DNA of 13,189 bases, taken from contig DATHVR010000163.1 in the NCBI GenBank assembly GCA_035461175.1, forward strand, positions 1 through 13,189, given 5' to 3'. The stretch's first letter is position 1, and each line of letters begins with the position of its first letter. Below, piece by piece: positions 6,492-13,189 of this stretch. The notes below the pieces were generated by a model. The model had not been told where the DNA came from. It saw nothing but the letters and a program-made list of their open reading frames with translations, and ran no database searches. Source of the stretch: DATHVR01 sp035461175. GTDB taxonomy: Bacteria; Actinomycetota; Acidimicrobiia; Spongiisociales; ZC4RG35. Made by a program: the position numbers and the translations under genes.

Positions 6492-6500
6492 TGCCATAAT
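6492..6500 (+). promoter_or_regulatory. Possible extended -10 for the sdh operon
   Basis: TGC-CATAAT fits an extended -10 element (TGN followed by a five-of-six match to TATAAT). I see no good -35 at the usual distance. If used, transcription would start near 6507, inside the first annotated codons of sdhC, which would favour a downstream start such as TTG 6532. Confidence 0.3.
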
Positions 6501-7263
6501 GAGGGACCTGCCCGTGAGAGAGAGGAAGAGGTTGGTTAGTACAGCCGAACGCCGACGCACCGCCTGGCCCGTCGACTTCTATCGCAGCGCCATCGGCAAG
6601 AAGTGGGTGATGGCCATCACCGGCATCGCTCTCCTCGTGTACCTGGTCGCCCACCTGATCGGCAACCTCAAGATCTTCCTCCCCGACGTGGGCGGGATCC
6701 CCGAGATCGACCTCTACGCCGAGGGCCTGCGCGAACTCTTCTTCCCGATCCTCCCCCACCACGTGGTCTTGTGGTTGATGCGGATCGGACTGATCGCCGC
6801 CTTCCTCCTCCACGTCCACGCCGCCTTGGCCCTGACCGTGATGAACCGGCGCGCCCGCCCCACCGATTACACCGGGCCTCGCACCTACCTGGCCGCCAAC
6901 TACGCCAGCCGGACCATGCGCTGGTCGGGTGTGATCGTGCTGATCTTCATCTTCTTCCACCTTGCCGACCTGACCTGGGGCGTTCAGCCCTTCGCCCCCG
7001 ACGGCTGGGAGCGGGGCGAGGTCTACGCCAACTTCATCGCCACCTTCTCCCGGCCGGCGGTGACCGCCTTCTACGTCCTGGCCAATATCGCCCTCGCCCC
7101 CCACATCTTCCACGGGGCCTGGTCGATGTTCCAGAGCCTGGGCGTCAACCATCCCCGCTTCAACAGATGGAGGCGCTACCTGGCCATCGGTTTGGCCGCC
7201 GTCATCGCCATCGGCAACATCACGATGCCGCTGGCCGTCCTCTTCGGCCTGGTAGGAGACTGA
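6499..7263 (+). CDS. sdhC: Succinate dehydrogenase membrane anchor, cytochrome b558 type
   Basis: This is the membrane subunit of succinate:quinone oxidoreductase. The 254-residue form has five TM segments (about 36-56, 86-112, 141-161, 185-206 and 225-250), as in single-anchor b558-type SdhC; no sdhD follows. Histidines sit where that family holds heme ligands: His52 (VAHLIGN), His105/107 (LLHVHA), His154 (FFHLAD) and His202/205 (PHIFHGAWSM). SDFYRS-like VDFYRSAIGKKWVMAITG at 25-42 is the typical family opening, so the first 20 or so residues are extra. ATG 6499 has GAGGG 8 bases upstream; TTG 6532 has AGAGG 6 bases upstream and gives a start closer to relatives. It is the first gene of sdhCAB and is followed by sdhA after one base. 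Confidence 0.9.
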   Translation: MRDLPVRERKRLVSTAERRRTAWPVDFYRSAIGKKWVMAITGIALLVYLVAHLIGNLKIFLPDVGGIPEIDLYAEGLRELFFPILPHHVVLWLMRIGLIAAFLLHVHAALALTVMNRRARPTDYTGPRTYLAANYASRTMRWSGVIVLIFIFFHLADLTWGVQPFAPDGWERGEVYANFIATFSRPAVTAFYVLANIALAPHIFHGAWSMFQSLGVNHPRFNRWRRYLAIGLAAVIAIGNITMPLAVLFGLVGD

Positions 7264-7264
7264 T

Positions 7265-9183
<1,919 letters not shown>

Positions 9184-9187
<4 letters not shown>

Positions 9188-9966
9188 GCGAAGCCGGCAC
9201 GATCAACATCACCCTGCAGGTCTGGAAGCAGGCCGGGCCCGACACGGCCGGGCGCTTCGAGAGCTACCTGGTCGAGGACATCGATCCCGGCATGTCGTTT
9301 CTCGAGATGCTCGACATCCTCAACGAGCGGCTGGTCATGCAGGGCGACGAGCCGGTCGCCTTCGACCACGACTGCCGGGAGGGGATCTGTGGCACCTGCG
9401 GCGTCATGATCAACGGCCAGGCCCACGGCCCCCAGCTGGGCACCGCCACCTGCCAGCTCCACATGCGCAAGTTCCGTGACGGCGACACCATCACGGTGGA
9501 GCCGTGGCGGGCGGCCGGGTTCCCCATAATCAGGGACCTGGTGGTCGACCGCACTGCCCTCGACCGGATCATCGCCGCCGGTGGCTTCATCACCGTCGAC
9601 ACCGGCTCCGCCCCCGACGCCAACCTGACCCCGGTGCCCAAGGAGGTGGCCGACACCGCCTTCGACGCCGCCGCCTGCATCGGCTGTGGGGCGTGTGTAG
9701 CCGCCTGTCCCAACGGGGCCGCCAACCTGTTCACCGCCGCCAAGGTCTCCCACCTCAACCTGCTCCCCCAGGGCCAGTCCGAACGCTGGACCCGGACCCA
9801 GAGCATGGTGGAAGTGATGGAGGAGTACTTCGGCTCCTGCACCAACCACGGCGAGTGCGAGGTGGCCTGTCCGAAGTCGATCTCGATCGACTTCATCGCC
9901 ATGATGAACCGCGACTACGTCAAGGCGAAGGTCAAGAACCGGCGCCTCCTCAGCCAGAGCGGCTGA
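9184..9966 (+). CDS. sdhB: Succinate dehydrogenase iron-sulfur subunit
   Basis: This 260-residue protein passes electrons from FAD to quinone through three clusters, and every expected ligand is visible. The [2Fe-2S] set is Cys64, Cys69, Cys72 and Cys90 (CREGICGTC...TATC). Cys165, Cys168 and Cys171 (CIGCGAC) with Cys219 fit the [4Fe-4S] cluster. Cys175, Cys209 and Cys215 fit the [3Fe-4S] cluster (ACPNGAA, GSCTNHGEC). The GTG start overlaps the sdhA stop by four bases (GTGA), with AGGAG 6 bases upstream, indicating translational coupling. It is the last gene of the operon. Only a weak hairpin follows (GGAG...CTCC near 9981-9995). Confidence 0.97.
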
Positions 9967-10000
9967 GTACTCGCAAGCCTGGAGGCGTTCGCTCCTTCGG

Positions 10001-10013
10001 GGTGACTAGTCAC
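10001..10013. promoter_or_regulatory. GTGACTAGTCAC palindrome upstream of the collagen-like gene
   Basis: Bases 10002-10013 form a perfect 12-bp palindrome, about 90 bases before the start codon. The overlapping 9-mer GGTGACTAG (10001-10009) recurs at 12002-12010, about 105 bases before tadE. It could be a shared upstream control site or chance. Confidence 0.3.
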
Positions 10014-10066
10014 TCGGGTCGTCTTGATTTCCATCCTGCGCTGGGGTAGCCCCATGGGCCGATGAA

Positions 10067-10098
10067 TTGGTCATGAAGCTGAGAGGCGAAAGGACCAA
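10067..10098 (+). promoter_or_regulatory. Leader inverted repeat covering a ribosome site
   Basis: TTGGTC (10067-10072) can pair with GACCAA (10093-10098). The right arm overlaps the AAAGGA ribosome site (10089-10094) of the collagen-like gene, so the fold could limit its translation. The loop is 20 bases and only 6 pairs form, so this is tentative. Confidence 0.25.
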
Positions 10099-10102
10099 CA
10101 CA

Positions 10103-10945
10103 GTGAAGTTTTCTCGAATCAAGAAGAGCGTCACCGGGATCGTGGCAGCAGCCATGCTCCTCCCGATGGCAGCGTATGCGGCCAACGGCTCCTTCGTGGA
10201 TGTTCCCGACAGTCACACGTTCGTCCAGGACATCGAGTGGATGTACGAGAACGGCATCACCAAGGGCTGCAACCCGCCCGACAACACCGAGTACTGCCCG
10301 GACAGCTGGATCACCCGGGGTGAGGTAGCTGCATTCTTCCATCGCTACTCCCAGATCGACAAGACCCCGGTCACCGTCGCTCCCGGAAACCCCGGCGCCC
10401 CCGGCAGCCAGGGCCCGGCCGGACCCCAAGGACCTGTCGGACCTGTCGGACCGCAGGGTCCTGAAGGCCCCCAGGGCGAGCAGGGAACCCAGGGCGAGCA
10501 GGGACTCCCGGGCGAGCGCGGCGAGAAGGGCGATACCGGCCCGATGGGACCACAGGGACCCCAGGGTGAGCCCGGTCAGATCGGACCCGTGGGACCCCAG
10601 GGCCTCGAAGGACCGCAGGGACCCGCCGGACCCGAAGGCCCCCAGGGACCCCAGGGCGAGAAGGGTGAGAAGGGCGACAAAGGCGACAAGGGCGACGCCG
10701 GAGGCCTCGGCGAGGTGACCGTGAAGACGGCCTCGACCCAGCTCTCCAACGGCAACAGCAGCCAGAGCGCTACCGCCTCCTGCCCCGCCGGCACCACCGT
10801 CATCAGCGGCGGCTACGAAGTGGCCACCAACGGAGCCTGGAGCGTCAACGTCTCCAAGCCCGCCGGCACCACCGGCTGGACGGTGGCGGCCAACGCTCCC
10901 AGCGGCGGCACCCTCACTGCCTACGCCATCTGCGCCACCTCCTGA
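10103..10945 (+). CDS. Secreted SLH-like / collagen-like surface protein
   Basis: From GTG 10103, with AAAGGA 8 bases upstream, the protein has 280 residues. Residues 1-26 are a Sec signal peptide ending AYA-A. Residues about 30-83 form an SLH-like repeat (FVDVPDSHTFVQDIEWMYENG, TKGCNPPDN-TEYCPD, TRGEVAAFFHRY) with Cys56 and Cys65, the same cysteine-bearing motif as at base 1. Residues 95-199 are 35 uninterrupted G-X-Y triplets, ending in charged EKG and DKG units that stabilise bacterial triple helices lacking hydroxyproline. Residues 201-280 are a globular head (SCPAGTTVISGGYEV ... AYAICATS) with Cys227 and Cys277, which could form a disulfide. It is probably a trimeric stalk held at the cell surface by the SLH-like part. 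Longer starts at 10067 (TTG) and 10073 (ATG) would spoil the signal peptide. Confidence 0.88.
   Translation: MKFSRIKKSVTGIVAAAMLLPMAAYAANGSFVDVPDSHTFVQDIEWMYENGITKGCNPPDNTEYCPDSWITRGEVAAFFHRYSQIDKTPVTVAPGNPGAPGSQGPAGPQGPVGPVGPQGPEGPQGEQGTQGEQGLPGERGEKGDTGPMGPQGPQGEPGQIGPVGPQGLEGPQGPAGPEGPQGPQGEKGEKGDKGDKGDAGGLGEVTVKTASTQLSNGNSSQSATASCPAGTTVISGGYEVATNGAWSVNVSKPAGTTGWTVAANAPSGGTLTAYAICATS
10385..10699 (+). repeat. Collagen-coding G-X-Y repeat tract
   Basis: Thirty-five codon triplets of the form Gly-X-Y run without a break. The DNA is itself repetitive (variants of GGACCCCAGGGACC recur), so the tract is prone to slippage or recombination and may differ in length between strains. Confidence 0.9.
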
Positions 10946-10966
10946 CAACCCACCAACCCGACTGAT

Positions 10967-10998
10967 AGAGAGGGCCCTTCGGGGCCCTCTCTTCTTGT
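10967..10998 (+). terminator. Intrinsic terminator with UUCG tetraloop
   Basis: AGAGAGGGCCC (10967-10977) pairs perfectly over 11 bp with GGGCCCTCTCT (10982-10992) around a TTCG loop, followed by TCTTGT. It ends the collagen-like gene and stands directly before the exchanger gene. Confidence 0.92.
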
Positions 10999-11015
10999 GG
11001 GCGCGCGCTCACCAC

Positions 11016-11021
11016 TACTCT
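11016..11021 (+). promoter_or_regulatory. Possible -10 of a leaderless exchanger transcript
   Basis: TACTCT fits TANNNT and ends 8 bases before GTG 11030. With the terminator just upstream and no Shine-Dalgarno, a leaderless message starting at or near this GTG is plausible. No good -35 is visible at the standard distance. Confidence 0.3.
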
Positions 11022-11029
11022 CGCCGACC

Positions 11030-11974
11030 GTGTTGCTCGCAATCGCCGGCGTCATCGTCGGGCTGGCCATCCTGACCTATTCCGCCGATCAGTTCGTGAT
11101 CGGCGCCGCCCGGGTGGCCATCTCGATGCGACTCTCGAAAGTGGTTGTAGGGGCGGTCGTCATCGGCTTCGGCACCAGCACCCCCGAGATGCTCGTGTCG
11201 GCGCTGGCCGGAGTGCAGGGATCGCTCGATCTGGCCGTGGGCAACATCGTCGGCTCCAACATCGCCAACCTCACCCTGGTCCTCGGTGCCGCCGCTCTCG
11301 TTACCCCGATCACCGTCGAGGTCGATGTGCTCCGTCGCGAGGCCCTGCTCTCGTTCGGCCTCGTGGCGGTGTTCGCCTTCGTCCTTCGCCAGAGCATGCA
11401 CGTCCGGGATGGAGTCGTCCTCGCCGTCCTCTTCCTCGCCGCCTTGACCTTTATCATCATCGACGCCCGCCGCGGCGACGACTCCCTGGGCGCCGAGGTG
11501 GACGAGTACCTGGCGGACGGCGCCGTCAACCCGAGGACGGAGTGGACCCGGACCATCCTCGGACTGATCGGGACGCTGGGGGCGGCCCAGATCCTCGTCA
11601 CCTCCGCCAGTGAAGTTGCCAGCCAACTCGGAATGGCCGAGGGCTTCATCGGCCTCACCGTCGTCGCCGTTGGCACCTCGCTCCCCGAACTGGCCGCCTC
11701 TCTTCAGGCGGCTCGCAAGGATGAAACCGACCTGATCGTCGGCAACCTCCTCGGCAGCAACCTATTCAACGCCGGGGCGGTGGGAGCAATCGCCGCCATC
11801 ACCGGCTCCGGGCAACAGGTGAGCAACACCATCTCCACCGCCGGGGTGTTCGTCATGCTGGGAGGGGCCGCCGGCGCCACCCTCTTCATGGCCACCGGCC
11901 GCCGGGTGACCCGGACCGAGGGGGCCGTACTCTTGGCCGCCTATGTGGCCACCGTTCCACTGATGGCGGGCTGA
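11030..11974 (+). CDS. CaCA-family Na+/Ca2+ antiporter (YrbG-like)
   Basis: This membrane protein has about ten TM segments and the two inverted alpha repeats of the Ca2+/cation antiporter superfamily. Repeat 1 has GFGTSTPEMLVSALAG and GNIVGSNIANLTLVLG. Repeat 2 has AVGTSLPELAASLQA and VGNLLGSNLFNAGAVG. The glutamates in TPE and LPE are the expected ion ligands. The middle loop is hydrophilic (DARRGDDSLGAEVDEYL), as in relatives. It probably exports Ca2+ in exchange for Na+ or H+. From GTG 11030 it has 314 residues and opens MLLAIAGVIVGLAILTYSAD, the usual family start. GTG 10997 would add 11 residues but sits 4 bases after the terminator stem. The gene stands alone between two strand-matched neighbours. 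Confidence 0.9.
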   Translation: MLLAIAGVIVGLAILTYSADQFVIGAARVAISMRLSKVVVGAVVIGFGTSTPEMLVSALAGVQGSLDLAVGNIVGSNIANLTLVLGAAALVTPITVEVDVLRREALLSFGLVAVFAFVLRQSMHVRDGVVLAVLFLAALTFIIIDARRGDDSLGAEVDEYLADGAVNPRTEWTRTILGLIGTLGAAQILVTSASEVASQLGMAEGFIGLTVVAVGTSLPELAASLQAARKDETDLIVGNLLGSNLFNAGAVGAIAAITGSGQQVSNTISTAGVFVMLGGAAGATLFMATGRRVTRTEGAVLLAAYVATVPLMAG

Positions 11975-12052
11975 CACCTCAGGGGTCGGCAGACCCATGG
12001 AGGTGACTAGCCCCCCAGTCGATACTGCCCAGCGAGTGGGTGTCATTGGGAA

Positions 12053-12089
12053 CTCGGGCTAACGGCCTCGCAAGTGGCCGTCCGCCGAG
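12053..12089 (+). ncRNA. Nested hairpin with GNRA tetraloop in the tadE leader
   Basis: CTCGG (12053-12057) pairs with CCGAG (12085-12089). Inside, ACGGCC (12062-12067) pairs with GGCCGT (12076-12081), then a T-T mismatch and C-G pair close a GCAA tetraloop (12070-12073). The fold ends 13 bases before the GGGAG ribosome site of tadE. It may be a structured 5' leader. I do not match it to a known riboswitch class. Confidence 0.4.
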
Positions 12090-12115
12090 AAGAGAGATGA
12101 CTGGGAGTGAAACAC

Positions 12116-12562
12116 ATGCACATGCTCAAAAGGGCTGGGGCGTCATCCGAGAAGGAGCGCGGAGCAACTCTGGTCGAAGCTGCTCTAGTGATGCCGATGT
12201 TGCTTCTACTGACGTTCGGAATCTGGACGACCGCTCGCGCGTGGAACGTCAGCAACACAATGGAACACGCAGCTCGGGAAGGTGTTCGTTTCGCCAGTAC
12301 CGAGTTCCCATGGAGTGGAGGATCTGCATCGGACGTCCGCTCAGTCATTGACGCACAGCTTGCCGGTTCGTCGATTGCATCTGCAGCTGTTCAGACTGTC
12401 TGCATTGACCAAGGCACGTCGCCGTGCTCATTTGGCTCTACCGCCCAGGGCTACAACCAGGTAGCAGTTGAGCTCGTGTGGCCGGATTACACCCTCGACT
12501 TCTTGTTCTTCAGTATGAACATCGACCTCTCGGTCGAAGCTGTCGGGAGGTATGAAGGATGA
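12116..12562 (+). CDS. tadE: TadE-like pilus-assembly pseudopilin
   Basis: From ATG 12116 (GGGAG 8 bases upstream) the protein has 148 residues. The TadE signature spans residues 14-43: ERGATLVEAALVMPMLLL and then TFGIWTTARAW, a single N-terminal membrane helix. It is followed by NTMEHAAREGVRFAS, typical of the family. Gly16 with Glu21 at +5 fits a prepilin-peptidase (TadV-type) processing site. The C-terminal part is exported and has Cys96 and Cys104. The protein belongs to the tight-adherence (Tad/Flp) system. GTG 12107 is an in-frame alternative start. The stop overlaps the next gene by ATGA. Codon use is clearly less GC-rich than in the sdh genes (CTA, GCA, TCA and GTT are frequent). Confidence 0.88.
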   Translation: MHMLKRAGASSEKERGATLVEAALVMPMLLLLTFGIWTTARAWNVSNTMEHAAREGVRFASTEFPWSGGSASDVRSVIDAQLAGSSIASAAVQTVCIDQGTSPCSFGSTAQGYNQVAVELVWPDYTLDFLFFSMNIDLSVEAVGRYEG

Positions 12563-13189
12563 GAAGCGACAAAGGCTTCGCAGCATTGTATGTCGCAATG
12601 ATCCTCTTCTTTCTCATGGGAGCAGCTGCTCTCGCCGTGGACGCATCGGGCTTCTATCAGACCGCTCGAGCGGACCAGACAACGGCCGACCTAGCTTGTT
12701 TGGCAGGTATTTCCGAATTGCCAGAAGACCTCGCTGGCGCCCGAGCGGCGGCTGCCGAGAATGCCAGAGCGAACTTTCCTGCTCTGGCTGGGTCCACCAC
12801 CGTTTCAGTTGGCAACATCACCACGCTCACGGATGGCAACGGCAACACGGTGACGATCGAAGCTCCACACGGAGGGGACAGCCGCAAGATGCGCGTCAAG
12901 GTGACCGAAACCGACCCGGCATCGTTTGGACGGGCACTCGGGGTGGAGTCCGTGCCTATCACACAGGAGGCCTTCTGCAAAGTCTTCGCCGGAAATGGGG
13001 GCGACGTACCCTTCGGCGCCCTACCGGGAGGTTGGACCGGAGGGCTCCAGGCAGAAAACCCATGCGGCGAGACCACCGGCAACTGTGGACGTCTCTACGT
13101 ACCTCGCGCCGATACAACTGGCAACAGTTCGACAACCATCAAGAACATAGCTGAAGGGCTCGACCGGACGCTAAACCCGGCCCTTGATA
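12559..13189 (+). CDS. TadG-like pilus-assembly protein (3' end beyond the window)
   Basis: The frame is open from ATG 12559 to the window end, giving 210 residues without a stop. The start overlaps the tadE stop (ATGA), and GGGAGG (12545-12550) stands 8 bases upstream. The N-terminus MRSDKGFAALYVAMILFF, then LMGAAALAVDASGFYQTARAD and QTTADLACLAGISELPED, is the Tad N-terminal membrane helix and following region found in TadG/TadE-like proteins (PF13400 type). The rest is extracytoplasmic, with scattered cysteines (Cys47, one in EAFCKVF, one in ENPCGE, one in GNCGRLY). It probably acts with TadE in pilus assembly or secretion. GC is low for this window, like tadE. A competing frame from 12552 to 13154 lacks any membrane helix and is a shadow. 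Confidence 0.82.
   Translation, partial: MRSDKGFAALYVAMILFFLMGAAALAVDASGFYQTARADQTTADLACLAGISELPEDLAGARAAAAENARANFPALAGSTTVSVGNITTLTDGNGNTVTIEAPHGGDSRKMRVKVTETDPASFGRALGVESVPITQEAFCKVFAGNGGDVPFGALPGGWTGGLQAENPCGETTGNCGRLYVPRADTTGNSSTTIKNIAEGLDRTLNPALD

Noticed and set aside
9981..9995. Terminator after sdhB
   Set aside because: Only a 4-bp GGAG/CTCC stem and no T-tract; too weak to call.
10058..10065. GCCGATGA as a WhiG/FliA-type -10 for the collagen-like gene
   Set aside because: It resembles the GCCGATAA element, but no TAAA-like -35 lies at the required distance.
10385..10699. Possible CRISPR or tandem-repeat array
   Set aside because: The repetition is explained by Gly-X-Y coding; there are no constant repeats with unique spacers.
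10010..10948. A 312-codon minus-strand frame opposite the collagen-like gene
   Set aside because: It arises from the G-X-Y repeat read backwards and shows no independent start signal or domain.
12053..12089. c-di-GMP (GEMM-I) riboswitch ahead of tadE
   Set aside because: The conserved sequence blocks of that class are not present, so only an unclassified hairpin is reported.
12552..13154. A 200-codon plus-strand frame at the right end
   Set aside because: Arg/Ser-rich translation with no membrane segment. The frame from 12559 has the Tad N-terminal motif, a ribosome site at good spacing and an ATGA overlap with tadE.

Overview
The window is a chromosomal stretch from a high-GC Gram-positive bacterium of the phylum Actinomycetota. 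The evidence is a WhiB regulator, a Bpa/PafE-type proteasome activator (which implies a 20S proteasome), a BTAD/SARP-type regulator and an actinobacterial-type sdhCAB operon. The cysteine-bearing SLH-like surface repeat, the collagen-like protein and the post-COAP-type C-terminal domain suggest an Acidimicrobiia-like lineage. That last step is inference, not something the sequence proves.

Layout. 1-1431: 3' part of a secreted SLH-like plus parallel beta-helix protein. 1437-1868 (-): blue-copper lipoprotein. 1957-2439 (+): Bpa/PafE proteasome activator. 2464-3108 (-): three-TM membrane protein of unknown function. 3215-4915 (+): secreted multidomain protein (thrombospondin-C-like, Ig-like, PKD, post-COAP-like). 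4917-5669 (-): small BTAD regulator, divergent from two tiny DUF1059-like genes (5731-5883 and 5893-6066). A strong hairpin at 6086-6116 separates these from whiB (6131-6406, -). whiB is divergent from sdhC-sdhA-sdhB (6499-9966, +). 10103-10945 (+): secreted SLH-like/collagen-like protein ending in a textbook terminator. 11030-11974 (+): CaCA-family Na+/Ca2+ exchanger. 12116-12562 and 12559-13189 (+): TadE-like and TadG-like pilus-assembly proteins; the second runs off the window and has noticeably lower GC.

How the parts relate. Much of the window concerns the cell envelope: two proteins share the same GCNPP...YCP SLH-like repeat, a PKD/TSP-C protein and a copper lipoprotein are exported, and a Tad apparatus begins at the right edge. 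The metabolic core is succinate dehydrogenase with a single membrane-anchor subunit. It shares an intergenic region with a WhiB Fe-S regulator, and that region holds a good housekeeping promoter and a cluster of TTACA half-sites.

No tRNA, rRNA, CRISPR array, insertion sequence, integrase or obvious new defence system was seen. No gene-free stretch exceeds about 150 bases. The most interesting items are the whiB/sdh operator cluster, the paired DUF1059 mini-proteins with their BTAD neighbour, the SLH-collagen surface protein, and a nested GNRA-capped hairpin ahead of tadE.
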